Source: Streptomyces aculeolatus
GTDB lineage: Bacteria > Actinomycetota > Actinomycetes > Streptomycetales > Streptomycetaceae
Reading direction: 5' to 3'
Length of the DNA stretch: 64,000 nucleotides
NCBI RefSeq assembly: GCF_020400605.1
Contig: NZ_JAINRD010000012.1
Coordinates: 162,889-226,888, forward strand
The position numbers were made by a program, and so were the translations under genes. This document shows positions 39,901 to 48,268 of the stretch, one piece after another (position 1 is the first letter of the stretch; each line of letters begins with the position of its first letter). The notes under the pieces are model-generated. The model was given only the letters and a program-made list of their open reading frames with translations. It made no database searches and was not told the DNA's origin.

Positions 39901-42466
39901 ACTCGACGGCGTCCCGCACCTGCTGCTGGTGACGGTCGCCGACTTCGGCGACCTGGCCGGGGCCGCCGCGACGATGGCGGAGGTGGCCGCCGCGGAGCCG
40001 GACCCGACGGCCGTCGTCGCCGAGTTCTACCTCACCAGGACCGGCCCGCGCCCCGAGCCCGACGAGATGGCCGCGGAGCTGCGCGCGGCGCTGTCCGGCC
40101 CGCTCCCCGCCGGCCTGCACCGGATCACCACGACCGTCGCCGGGCGCGACGGCGCGGCGCCCCACCACTTCACGTTCCTGCCGTCGCCCGCCGGTCCCGC
40201 CGAGGACAAGCTGATGCGCGGCATGCACCCGCTCATCGGCCAGCGGCTGCTGCTGCGGCGGCTGCGGAACTTCGACCTCACCCGGCTGCCGTCCGCGAAC
40301 GAGGACGTCTACCTGCTGCGGTGCGTCGCGCCGAGCAACCCGGCCGACGAGCGGCTGGTCGCGATGGCGCAGGTCCGCGACCTGACGCCGCTGCGGGACG
40401 ACGAGGACCGCATCCTCGCGCTGCCCGAGGTCGAGGCGGCGCTCGGCGCCTGCCTGGACGCGATCCGCAAGGAGCAGATCCGGCGGCCGGCGAGCAAGCG
40501 CCAGGACACCAACCGCATCTTCGTCAACGTCCGCACCCCCAGCGCGGGCCTCACGCTCACCGAGCTGAACGCGGTGGCGCGGCGCATCCTGCCGACGACC
40601 CGGGGCCTGGGCGTGGAGGAGGTGCTGTTCCTCGGCAGCCGGCCCGACGGGCGCGGCGGGCTGGTGCCGGCCGCGGTGCAGGTGTCGTACGACGGCGCCG
40701 GGGGCGTCCGGCTGAGCGTCACCGACCCGCCGACCGACCTGATCCAGCCGCTCGACGACTACGGCCAGAAGGTGCTGCGGCTGCGGCGCCGCGGCACGGT
40801 CTACCCGTACGAGCTGTTCGACCTGATCGCCGGCGCCGGCGGCTCGTTCACCGAGCACGACCTCGACGACTCCGGCGCGCTGGCCCCCGTACAGCGGCCG
40901 AAGGGCCTCAACAAGGCCGGCATCGTGGCCGGCGTGGCGACCACTCCCACCGAGCGCTACCCGGAGGGCGTCACCCGCGTCGTGCTCCTCGGCGACCCGG
41001 TGAAGTCGCTGGGCGCGCTCTCCGAGGCGGAGTGCGCGCGGGTGGTCGCGGCACTGGACCTGGCGGAGCGGATGCGGGTGCCCCTGGAGTGGTACGCGCT
41101 GTCCGCGGGCGCCCGGATCTCGATGGACTCGGGCACCGAGAACATGGACTGGATCGCGCGGGCGCTGCGCCGCATCGTCCACTTCACCCAGGACGGCGGC
41201 GAGATCAACGTCGTCGTCGCGGGCGTCAACGTCGGCGCGCAGCCGTACTGGAACGCCGAGGCCACGATGCTCATGCACACCCGCGGCGTACTCGTCATGA
41301 CCCCGGACTCGGCGATGGTGCTGACCGGCAAGCGGTCGCTGGACTTCTCCGGCGGCGTCTCGGCCGAGGACAACTTCGGCATCGGCGGCTACGACCGCGT
41401 GATGGGCCCCAACGGGCAGGCGCAGTACTGGGCGCCGGACCTGAAGGCGGCGCGGGACGTGCTGCTGTCGTACTACGACCACAGCTACGTGCTGCCCGGC
41501 GAGTCCGGCCCCCGCAAGGCCGGCACCGCGGACCCGGTCGACCGGGACGTCAGCGACTTCCCGCACGTCGCCGAGGGCAGCGAGTTCACCACGGTCGGGG
41601 ACATCTTCTCCGCGGCGACGAACCCGGACCGCAAGAAGCCGTTCGACATCCGCACGGTGATGCGCGCGCTCGCCGACCAGGACCACGCGGTACTGGAGCG
41701 CTGGGCCGACATGGCCGACGCGGAGACCGCGGTGGTGCAGGACGTGCACCTGGGCGGGCGCCCGGTGTGCCTGGTGGGCATCGAGTCGCGGTCGGTGCAG
41801 CGGCGCGGCTTCCCGCCCACCGACGGCCCGGACGCGTACACGGCGGGCACGCTCTTCCCGCGCTCGTCGAAGAAGGTCGCCCGGGCGGTGAACGCGGCGA
41901 GCGGGAACCGGCCGCTGGTGGTGCTGGCGAACCTGTCCGGGTTCGACGGCTCGCCGGAGTCGATGCGCGAGCTGCAGCTGGAGTACGGGGCCGAGATCGG
42001 CCGCGCGATCGTCAACTTCCGCGGGCCGATCGTGTTCTGCGTCATCTCGCGCTACCACGGCGGCGCTTTCGTGGTGTTCTCCAAGGCGCTGAACCCAGGC
42101 ATGACCGTGCTGGCGGTGGACGGTTCGTACGCCTCGGTCCTCGGCGGTGCGCCGGCCGCGGCGGTGGTCTTCGCCGCCGACGTCGACTCCCGGACGGCGG
42201 CCGACGCGCGGGTGGCGGACCTGGAGGCCCGCATCGCCGCCGCCTCGGGCGGCGAGCGGGCGCGGCTCGCCGACCTGCTGGAGAGCACGTGGGCGACGGT
42301 GCGCGCGGAGAAACTGGGCGAGGTGGCCGCGGAGTTCGACGGCGTGCACTCGATCCAGCGGGCGCAGCGGGTGGGTTCCGTGGACGCGATCATCCGGCCG
42401 GAGGAGCTGCGGCCGCAGATCATCGCGGCCGTGGAGCGCGGGCTCACCGGAAGGGCGGCAGGGTGA
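36971..42466 (+). CDS. Single-chain biotin-dependent acyl-CoA carboxylase (BC-BCCP-CT)
   Basis: An 1831-residue protein carrying all parts of acetyl-/propionyl-CoA carboxylase: biotin carboxylase at ~1-450 (ATP-grasp KATAGGGGRGVR, then EVNTRLQVEHPVTE), biotin carrier at ~590-660 with Lys624 in ESMKMET, a central linker region (~680-1100), and carboxyltransferase at ~1150-1800 (TENMDWIARALRRIVHFTQD, GYDRVMGPNGQAQYW). This eukaryote-like layout is far from the usual split AccA/AccB form of Streptomyces primary metabolism. It makes malonyl- or methylmalonyl-CoA; a SARP operator in front implies supply for a specialised pathway. Start GTG at 36971 with GGGAGGT 7 bases before it. Confidence 0.92.
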   Translation: MFSRVAIINRGEAAMRLIQAVGELNESGAPRIETVALYTDADATATFVRAADLAYDLGRAADRPYLDLAVLERALVETGADAAWVGWGFVAEDPAFAELCAKLGVAFIGPDAEAMRQLGDKISAKLLAEEVGVPVAPWSRGPVADLDTALLEAERIGYPLMLKATAGGGGRGVRAVHEPDQLVEAFQRTSQEAERAFGNGALFLERLLVNARHVEVQVIADGQGGVWALGVRDCSVQRRNQKIIEESSSPVLAADQVEQLKESAERLALAVGYRGAATVEFLYQPKDGMFAFLEVNTRLQVEHPVTEATTGMDLVKAQLHVAAGGRLTGTRPAELGHAVEARLNAEDPDRDFAPAPGRIALLDLPTGPGIRVDTGVSQGDSIPADFDSMIAKVIAYGRDRDEALSRLRHAMRETTVLIDGGTTNKSFILDLLDEPEVVGARADTGWIDRVRAAGGLASPRHSGVALAAAAIEAYEDEKRAELQRLLGTARGGRPQVHHEGGRPVDLALRGAGYRLAVAETGPGRYRVGFRSRIDDGEVRTVDAVLERFDAHTGQIRLNGHRFRLVTGSHGPVHLVEVDGVTHRVSRDEGGVVRSPAPALVVATPLGAGDEVAEGAPVLVLESMKMETVLRAPFRATLKESLVSVGSQVETGAPLLRLEPLDDVGAAPVTAGVDLDLPAEPAGLTAEQRADRGLADLRGRLLGFDADPAGPADALGAYLMVRAGLPERPLAAEAGLLEVFADISELSRNKPEHEEHAAETWVRSPREFFHTYLQSLDAERAGLSETFQGRLTRALGHYGIDGLDRTPALEEAVFRIFLARQDAAADVAMVTALLQQWLTEDPPPAGLRQVVSQALEHLIRATQLRFPLVGGLARSLVFRWYAQPRQHRTRTNVYHRVRQHLRYLDANPDAADRGTRIADMVASPESLIQLLGERIDRQGDETDPLLEVLIRRAYRDHRLTDVHSKTVAGRPFVSGRYELDGVPHLLLVTVADFGDLAGAAATMAEVAAAEPDPTAVVAEFYLTRTGPRPEPDEMAAELRAALSGPLPAGLHRITTTVAGRDGAAPHHFTFLPSPAGPAEDKLMRGMHPLIGQRLLLRRLRNFDLTRLPSANEDVYLLRCVAPSNPADERLVAMAQVRDLTPLRDDEDRILALPEVEAALGACLDAIRKEQIRRPASKRQDTNRIFVNVRTPSAGLTLTELNAVARRILPTTRGLGVEEVLFLGSRPDGRGGLVPAAVQVSYDGAGGVRLSVTDPPTDLIQPLDDYGQKVLRLRRRGTVYPYELFDLIAGAGGSFTEHDLDDSGALAPVQRPKGLNKAGIVAGVATTPTERYPEGVTRVVLLGDPVKSLGALSEAECARVVAALDLAERMRVPLEWYALSAGARISMDSGTENMDWIARALRRIVHFTQDGGEINVVVAGVNVGAQPYWNAEATMLMHTRGVLVMTPDSAMVLTGKRSLDFSGGVSAEDNFGIGGYDRVMGPNGQAQYWAPDLKAARDVLLSYYDHSYVLPGESGPRKAGTADPVDRDVSDFPHVAEGSEFTTVGDIFSAATNPDRKKPFDIRTVMRALADQDHAVLERWADMADAETAVVQDVHLGGRPVCLVGIESRSVQRRGFPPTDGPDAYTAGTLFPRSSKKVARAVNAASGNRPLVVLANLSGFDGSPESMRELQLEYGAEIGRAIVNFRGPIVFCVISRYHGGAFVVFSKALNPGMTVLAVDGSYASVLGGAPAAAVVFAADVDSRTAADARVADLEARIAAASGGERARLADLLESTWATVRAEKLGEVAAEFDGVHSIQRAQRVGSVDAIIRPEELRPQIIAAVERGLTGRAAG

Positions 42467-43091
42467 ACCGCCGAATCGGCGTGCATTCCGGCCGTGTAAA
42501 AGCCGTCGGTACGGCCGCCGGATTATGTGCCCGGAACGCCGTTCCGCGGGATATTCAGTACCCGAGGATATAGCCGGGACGAGAGCCCGCCCGCCGCGCA
42601 GTACCGGCGATGCGCGGCGGGGATCACGGCCGTCGGACTGACAACAAGTAGCTAAGTGCGCCGGCCTCCCCTTGACGAGGGCCACTCGTGTTGCAGAATG
42701 TTTTTCGCACGGCGGGTTCGCGATCCTCCCATCCGTCCGGATCGCGAACCCGCCGGCGAGACACGAACGCTCACTGGGGGGAAATGTTAACGAGGCAGGA
42801 ATCAGGCAGAGTTCCGTCATGCAGTGATATTCAGAAAGCGGGCCCGGCGATAAAGCCGGGAATGGCGGATGCCGGGGGATCCCGCTTGCCACCGTGCCGG
42901 GGCCGACGCCTCGCCGCCGCGGCACACCGGCTGAACTCCCACGTCGGAGGCGCTCCGGCGGCCACCGGCCACCCGGCCCCCCGGGGCCCGCTCCGCGCCG
43001 GGACCGTCCGCGCGGACTCCCCCGCCCGCACCCCGCCGACCATGCGGCGGACCGGACTCGCCCGCCTCCCGCGAACCCGAAAAGAGGTCGG
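42467..43091. other. Intergenic after the carboxylase, no gene; hairpin inside
   Basis: About 620 bases of lower GC content without a convincing frame. It holds the 17-bp hairpin at 42710 and, after it, AT-rich sequence with GTTAAC near 42787 that may contain a promoter for the idi side. Confidence 0.4.
42710..42755 (+). terminator. 17-bp perfect hairpin downstream of the carboxylase gene
   Basis: Stem 42710-42726 with 42739-42755, 12-base loop, preceded by TTTTT at 42701. It is about 245 bases past the carboxylase stop and is the likely terminator. Confidence 0.6.
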
Positions 43092-43253
43092 ATGAAGAAC
43101 CCGTTCGAAAGCGCAGGACCATCGGCAAACGGCATTGCCGGCACCCGGCCACATGCCCGTACGCATCAACGGCGACGCGGTAAACAGAACCGCCCCGCCT
43201 ATTTCCCACCCGACGATGCCGCAACCGCCCTGGACCGGATGCACCGGGGATGA
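43092..43253 (+). CDS. Small ORF with AGAGG ribosome site, uncertain
   Basis: A 53-residue peptide, polar and Arg-rich (MKNPFESAGPSANGIAG at the start), with AAAGAGG at good spacing before the ATG. It precedes the IPP isomerase gene by 190 bases. No family is recognised; codon use is only partly typical, so it may be spurious. Confidence 0.3.
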   Translation: MKNPFESAGPSANGIAGTRPHARTHQRRRGKQNRPAYFPPDDAATALDRMHRG

Positions 43254-43443
43254 CCGCCCCACCGCGGCACGGTGCGCCAAGGCGGCAGCGGGATCGTACG
43301 GCCCGCCCGAATCGGCACTCCGGACACGTGCGGAGAGCGGCCCGAGCCGATTTTGCGGGGCCGTCGAATAGACCCTTCCGCGCCGGGGATTCGGCGGCGG
43401 TCGCGCCGCCGCAACCGTTCACCACAAGAGGCAGGAGACCGTC

Positions 43444-44016
43444 ATGACCAGTCGGGAATCGCAGTTGGTGGAGCTCGTCGACGCGGGCGGCACCGCCCTC
43501 GGCTCCCTCATGGTCGCCGAGGCGCACACCGCGCCCGGCCGGCTGCACCGGGCGTACTCGGTGATGCTGCTGGACGAAGAGGGCCGCGTCATGCTCCAGC
43601 AGCGGGCCAAGGTGAAGACCCGGTTCGCGCTGCGCTGGGCCAACGCGACCTGCGGCCACCCGGCGCCGGGGCAGGCCCTGTTCGACGCCGCCGCCGAGCG
43701 GCTGGTCGAGGAGATCGGGCTGCGCGGAGTGGAGCTGGCGGAGGCCGGCGTGTACCTCTACCGGGCGGAGGACCCGGAGACCGGCCGGATCGAGCACGAG
43801 TACGACCACGTCGTGGTCGGCCGGGTACCGGTGGACGTGCAACTGGACCCGGACCCGGCCGAGGTGGCCGACGTCCGCTGGGTCGCACCGCAGGAGCTGC
43901 GCGCGGACCTGGCGGCGCACCCCGACGACTACGCGCCCTGGCTGGCCGGCGTGCTCGTGGTGGCCTCGAACGCCGCCGAACGCCTGCCGCAGGCCGCCGG
44001 CCTAGCCCAGCGGTAG
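43444..44016 (+). CDS. idi: Isopentenyl-diphosphate delta-isomerase, type I
   Basis: A 190-residue Nudix-fold isomerase that interconverts IPP and DMAPP. Signatures: LHRAYSVMLLDEEGRVMLQQRA, WANATCGHPAPGQ with the conserved active-site Cys, and AAERLVEEIGLRG. The length is normal for bacterial type I enzymes. It stands 165 bases before a cis-prenyltransferase that should use DMAPP, so its job is to enrich the DMAPP pool for that enzyme. The ATG at 43444 follows AGGCAGGAGACC. Confidence 0.93.
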   Translation: MTSRESQLVELVDAGGTALGSLMVAEAHTAPGRLHRAYSVMLLDEEGRVMLQQRAKVKTRFALRWANATCGHPAPGQALFDAAAERLVEEIGLRGVELAEAGVYLYRAEDPETGRIEHEYDHVVVGRVPVDVQLDPDPAEVADVRWVAPQELRADLAAHPDDYAPWLAGVLVVASNAAERLPQAAGLAQR

Positions 44017-44181
44017 GGCGCCCGCGGGGGCCCGGCAGCGGCGCCGCCCCGGCGGCGCCGCCCCCGCGAACGGCCACCCTGTGTAACCGCCCGGCTCCGC
44101 CGCGGACATCGCCGATCCGGCCGTACCGCGGTCAAGGGTGCGCACGAACTTCGAAATTGCCCGGTCACACGACCAAAGGAG

Positions 44182-44841
44182 ATGACTGTGACCAACTTGA
44201 TGTTACTGCCGGACGGAATGCGGCGCTGGTCCAAAACCAACGGCGTCTCTCTCGACGACGGCTACCGGGCCATGGCGGACAAGCTCGTCGAGTTCACCGA
44301 CTGGGCCAGGGAAGACGACATCACGACCCTGTACGTCACGACCTCCTCGGCCGCGAACTTCGACCGCCCCGAGTCCGCGGTGAAGACGTTCCTGGAAGCG
44401 TTCGACGACGTGGCCGAACGCACCCACCGCACCTGCAACTTCAGTTTCACCGGATCACTCGACCTGGTGCCCAAGAAGTACCTCACCAGGCTGGAGGAGC
44501 TGCGGGACGAGTCCGACAAGGATTCCGGCTTCACGCTGCACTACATCATGGGCATGTCGCTGTCCGAGGAAGTGGTCCAGCTTTTCAACAGGCTCAACGG
44601 CAAGATCCCGAAGCTGACCGGGAAGATCCTGGCCGAGAACGCGTACGTGCCGCAGCAGGTCGACTACCTCATCCGCACCGGCGGTGCGATCCGGATGTCG
44701 TCCTTCTTCCCGCTGATGTCCCCGTACGCGGAACTGCACTTCTCCCCGGTCCTGTTCCCCGACATGAAGCGGGCGGACTTCGACACCGCGCTCAGGGACC
44801 TGCGGCAGCGGGAGCGGCGCTACGGGAACTACCCGGGGTAG
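44182..44841 (+). CDS. Cyclolavandulyl/lavandulyl-diphosphate-synthase-like cis-prenyltransferase
   Basis: A 219-residue protein of the UppS fold, much shorter than housekeeping UppS (~250-280). The catalytic motif reads LLPDGMRRWS (Asp11) in place of DGNxRWA, followed by GVSLDDGYRAMADKLVEFT. Toward the end, RTGGAIRMSSFFPLMSPYAE replaces the RTSGExRxSNFLLWQxAYxE block. This is strongly like the cyclolavandulyl diphosphate synthase described from Streptomyces sp. CL190, which joins two DMAPP head-to-middle. The product here (linear or cyclic lavandulyl) cannot be told by eye. Codon 8 (44203-44205) is TTA, predicting bldA dependence. AAAGGAG lies before the ATG. Confidence 0.88.
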   Translation: MTVTNLMLLPDGMRRWSKTNGVSLDDGYRAMADKLVEFTDWAREDDITTLYVTTSSAANFDRPESAVKTFLEAFDDVAERTHRTCNFSFTGSLDLVPKKYLTRLEELRDESDKDSGFTLHYIMGMSLSEEVVQLFNRLNGKIPKLTGKILAENAYVPQQVDYLIRTGGAIRMSSFFPLMSPYAELHFSPVLFPDMKRADFDTALRDLRQRERRYGNYPG

Positions 44842-44871
44842 GCCGCCACCGGAGGACCGGGCGCACGAGCA

Positions 44872-44907
44872 GCCGGGCAGGGCGCGCAGCACCGCGGCCT
44901 GCCCGGC
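44872..44907. terminator. Hairpin between convergent cis-prenyltransferase and ABM genes
   Basis: Perfect 10-bp stem (44872-44881 with 44898-44907) with a 16-base loop in the 90-bp gap. Confidence 0.5.
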
Positions 44908-44931
44908 CCTTCGACGTGGCCGGCGGCCGCC

Positions 44932-45237
44932 TCAGTGGAAGAGGCGGTACGAGGCGAGGGCCGTCATCGGTTCGACCGACAGCGGCGCGGTGATCCACTC
45001 GTTCTTCAGTCCGTTCATCGTCTTCTGGAAGGCGGGCATCGTCAGGAGGGGGTTCTTCTCGTCGTCCTCCAGGTCCACGACGATGACGAGGGTCCGCCCG
45101 TCCGTGAGCTTGCACCAGGAGTAGCGCACGCCCTCGGGCCCGGCTTCCTCGATCGCCGCGAACAGCTCCTGCGCGGCCTTCTCCGCGGTCTCGACCTTGT
45201 CTTCCTTGATCGTGGCACGGAACATGCGGACGCTCAT
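44932..45237 (-). CDS. Antibiotic-biosynthesis-monooxygenase (ABM)-fold small protein
   Basis: A 101-residue dimeric ferredoxin-like-fold protein: MSVRMFRATIKEDKVE as strand 1 and helix start, AAIEEAGPEGVRYSWCKLTD, VVDLEDDEKNPLL, then FQKTMNG. ABM proteins include cofactor-free quinone-forming monooxygenases of aromatic polyketide pathways and also non-enzymatic relatives; I cannot see which applies. Its ATG has GAGGAGAT upstream, and a SARP operator lies 131-187 bases upstream, so it is a member of the SARP regulon along with the carboxylase. Confidence 0.75.
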   Translation of the reverse strand: MSVRMFRATIKEDKVETAEKAAQELFAAIEEAGPEGVRYSWCKLTDGRTLVIVVDLEDDEKNPLLTMPAFQKTMNGLKNEWITAPLSVEPMTALASYRLFH

Positions 45238-45367
45238 GGGCATCTCCTCGGTGGCACGCGCGCGTCGCCGGGTGCCGGCGGCGCGGTTCACGGGTTGTGC
45301 GTGGAGTTCGTGCGGCGGATACGGCCTGGACGCGGCCCGGATGCGGCACGGCGGTCTGCTTCGGGGA

Positions 45368-45424
45368 CCAGCATCCGGCACTCCGCTTGGCCACCGCACA
45401 CCGGCGAGTTGGCGTCCACTTGGC
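45368..45424 (-). promoter_or_regulatory. SARP-type operator/promoter of the ABM gene
   Basis: Read on the minus strand: GCCAAGT, GCCAACT, GGTGTGC, GCCAAGC in 11-bp register followed by GATGCT, 47/57 identical to 36714-36770. It lies between the MFS gene stop (45433) and the ABM start (45237), so ABM has its own activated promoter. Confidence 0.7.
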
Positions 45425-45432
45425 GGTCGCGG

Positions 45433-46974
45433 TCAGGCGGGTGCCGGGTCGGCCGGGTCCGCGCTCTTCGCACCGGCGGCCGGCGCGGGCGGCAGGGGGC
45501 CGGAGCGGATCAGCAGCCCGCAGACGACCGCGCCCACCGCGAAGAGGCCGCTGCACCACCAGAACACGGTGACGTAGCTCTCGACCGCGGCCAGCCGGAG
45601 CAGTTCCTCGGTCGGCTGCCCCTGGGCGTGCTCGGTCAGGTAGTCGGTGAGGGCGCTCGCCGCGAGGGTGTTGAGCAGCGCGGTGCCCACGGAGCCGCCG
45701 AGCTGCTGGCCGACCTGGATGCTCGCCGAGGCGATGCCGGCGTCCTGCGGCCGGACGCCGGTGGTGCCGGTCTGCAGCGCCGCGCCGAAGACCAGGCCCA
45801 TACCGAAGCCCATGACGAGGATCGGGCCGAGGAGCGTGGTGACGTAGCGGGAGTCGACGTCCACGGTGGTCAGCCAGGCCAGGCCGGCGGCGTTGAGCAG
45901 CAGGCCCGCGACGACCAGCGGCCTCGGGCCGTACCTCGGCATGATCTTGATGTTGCCGATGTTCACGGCCACGGCGGTGAGCACGACCATCGGCAGCAGG
46001 GCGACGCCCGAGACGAGCGCCGAGTAGTCCAGCGTGGTCTGCATGTAGTAGATGAGGAACAGAAAGAAGCCGAACATGCCTGCGCCGACGAACAGCATCA
46101 GCAGGTACGCGCCGCCGCGGTTGCGGTGGAGGACGACGCGCGGCGGCAGCAGCGGGTGCGCCGCACGCGCCTGCCGGGCCGCGAAGGCGAGCAGGAGCGC
46201 CCCTCCGGCGACGAGGAAGCCCCAGGTCTCCGGGGTGCTCCAGGCCTCGTTCGCGGCGTTGGAGAAGCCGTAGACGACGCAGAACATCGCGCCCGACACC
46301 AGGACGACGCCGGGGATGTCGAGCTTGGTGCGCGGGCCGGCGGCGGCCTTCTCGTCGCGGCCGAACGGCAGCCCCGCGCCCAGCAGCGCGACGCCGGCGA
46401 AGAGCAGGTTCACGAACATGCACCAGCGCCAGGAGAGACCCGAGGTGAGGGCCCCGCCGATGATCAGGCCGAGGCCCGCGCCGCTGGCCGCGACCGCCCC
46501 GTACGCGCCGAACGCCTTGCCCTTCTCCTTGGGGTCGGTGAAGGTCGTGATCAGCAGCGTGAGGGTGGCCGGCGCGAGCAGCGCGGCGAAGACGCCCTGG
46601 CCCACGCGGGCGGCGACCAGCATCTCGAAGCCGGTCGCGGCGCCGCCCACGGCGGAGGACCCGGCGAAGCCGACGAGGCCCACGAGGAAGCTCCGCTTGA
46701 GGCCGAAGAGGAGGACCAGCCGCCCGCAGAAGAGCAGCAGGCTGCCGAACGCCAGCGCGTACGCGGTCACGATCCACTGCCGGTTGGCGAGCGAGAACCC
46801 CAGGTCCTCCTGCGCCGACGGCAGGGCGAGATTCATGATCGTCACATCGAGGACCACCATGAGCTGCGCAAGGCAGATGACGACGAGGACGAGCCACCGC
46901 CTGGGGTCCGGCTCCGCCGTCCCGGTCGCTCCCGCCCCCGGCCCGGCGGCCGCATCCGCGCTCTGTGTTGCCAC
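45433..46974 (-). CDS. DHA2-family (EmrB/QacA-type, 14-helix) MFS exporter
   Basis: About 513 residues from GTG at 46974 (GAGGAG at ideal spacing). Motifs of 14-TMS drug:H+ antiporters: LDVTIMNLALPSAQEDLG in helix 1, QWIVTAYALAFGSLLL in helix 2, ASASIQVGQQLGGSVGTALL near helix 11. It has about 14 hydrophobic helices. It lies inside the SARP-linked region between the ABM gene and the SARP gene, so it probably exports the product and gives self-resistance. No dedicated TetR or MarR repressor is adjacent. Confidence 0.9.
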   Translation of the reverse strand: MATQSADAAAGPGAGATGTAEPDPRRWLVLVVICLAQLMVVLDVTIMNLALPSAQEDLGFSLANRQWIVTAYALAFGSLLLFCGRLVLLFGLKRSFLVGLVGFAGSSAVGGAATGFEMLVAARVGQGVFAALLAPATLTLLITTFTDPKEKGKAFGAYGAVAASGAGLGLIIGGALTSGLSWRWCMFVNLLFAGVALLGAGLPFGRDEKAAAGPRTKLDIPGVVLVSGAMFCVVYGFSNAANEAWSTPETWGFLVAGGALLLAFAARQARAAHPLLPPRVVLHRNRGGAYLLMLFVGAGMFGFFLFLIYYMQTTLDYSALVSGVALLPMVVLTAVAVNIGNIKIMPRYGPRPLVVAGLLLNAAGLAWLTTVDVDSRYVTTLLGPILVMGFGMGLVFGAALQTGTTGVRPQDAGIASASIQVGQQLGGSVGTALLNTLAASALTDYLTEHAQGQPTEELLRLAAVESYVTVFWWCSGLFAVGAVVCGLLIRSGPLPPAPAAGAKSADPADPAPA

Positions 46975-48188
46975 GATCTTCTCCTCGTCGCGTGTGACGG
47001 ACGTGCGTCTTTCACGCTCATGACAGAGGCCGCCGGGGGAATGTGACCCGGCTGCCGGATCAGGCACGTGCGGGCCACGTGGGGGCTCCCGGAAAAAAGT
47101 TCATGATCGTCTGTCACATTTCGGGGCCGCCAACTGTCATGTATATGAGGCCTCTTGCTTGCTTCGACCCGGGAAGGGAAAAAATAGACAAACTGCCCCC
47201 CTCGCGGTACGGCTCCCGGATACGCCTCCGGTTCGCGGTCCCTCCCCAAGGCCCGCGCCGCCACCGGTGGTTCGCCGGTCACCGCCCACTTCGCGGTATC
47301 CCCAGACCCGCGGCTCCCCACACCCTCCGGACCGATTCTACTCCCGCTCTCATTGCAAAGAACCGGCCACCCTGCCCTGCCGGTGCGGAAGATTCGATTC
47401 ACCGCACCCGCCAATAGGAAACGGCAGGAGAACGTCTGGCGAAGCGTCCCGCAACGAGGCCGCTCCGCGACTTCGGTGACCCCTCGGAGAACACCGGATT
47501 GTTTGGTCGCGATAATTTTTTGAATCCCGTACGGGAAAGGTGAGCGTCCGCATCCGGACCGGTCGTTGACCAGCCCGGGAGCGGTATACGTTCGGGCCCC
47601 GGCGAGCGGAATGAAATTTCATTCCTGACTATGCCGAACTTACCCCCCTCCCGCCCTCCTCCGGCAGCTCCCGCGCGACCCTCGGACCGGCGCCGCCGTC
47701 ACGCTCTGCTACCCGCGCGAAAGGCTCCGGCGGCGCCGGCACGAGGTCTGCGGCCACACCCGTGGCCGGCCCGAAACGGAACCGGAAGCTCCACGCTCCC
47801 CCGCCCTCCACAGCCCCGCCTACCTGGGCATCCATCCCCTCCACGACGACGGGAGAGGAGCCCGGGTCGATCTTGAAAAAACGTCCCAGCAGCACTGCCG
47901 TCTAGCAACTTCCTGCTATCTCGCCGAGGATGGCAGGACCTTGCCCCTCCGCCCCAGTGGAGTAATCGATCAGACCTTCGACGTGCGGGAACAGGCCGAT
48001 ACGGGATCAAGGGGGCGCCGCCACCACAGGAACGGTGTTGACAACCCCCCATTGCGATGTTGAGATCGAATAGCCGGGGAGAAAAGCGTCGAAGCCCCCA
48101 GATCGATCGTTGCTCTCGGTGTTCGGCAGCCGGAGATCCATTGCGTTGTGTATCGGCCGCGTAAAGCCGGGGCCCGCATTGCCGGGCC

Positions 48189-48217
48189 TTGACTGGATTA
48201 GCGTTCACGGCTACGCT
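48189..48217 (+). promoter_or_regulatory. Candidate HrdB-type promoter toward the SARP gene
   Basis: TTGACT (48189-48194) and TACGCT (48212-48217) with a 17-base spacer. It would give a leader of about 450 bases for the SARP message. A TTGACA at 48038 is a second, weaker candidate. Confidence 0.45.
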
Positions 48218-48268
48218 GACCCCCGGCCAGTCTCGGGGGACTGGACAACAAACACGGGGGCAGCAGAA

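Noticed and set aside
42880..42960. A possible fourth SARP operator on the minus strand (CGGTGTGC followed by GGCG repeats)
   Set aside because: Only the third heptamer region resembles the other copies, the GCCAAG boxes are missing, and no gene lies downstream in that direction.
36182..43144. A 2320-codon open frame on the minus strand across the carboxylase gene
   Set aside because: It is the antisense shadow of the high-GC carboxylase CDS: its composition is skewed (His, Gln, Arg, Val), it shows no domains, and the plus strand encodes an obvious 1831-residue enzyme.
44182..44841. Housekeeping undecaprenyl diphosphate synthase (uppS)
   Set aside because: Too short, the catalytic motif reads DGMRRW in place of DGNxRWA, and the C-terminal block matches cyclolavandulyl-type enzymes. 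A TTA codon at position 8 is also unlikely in an essential gene.
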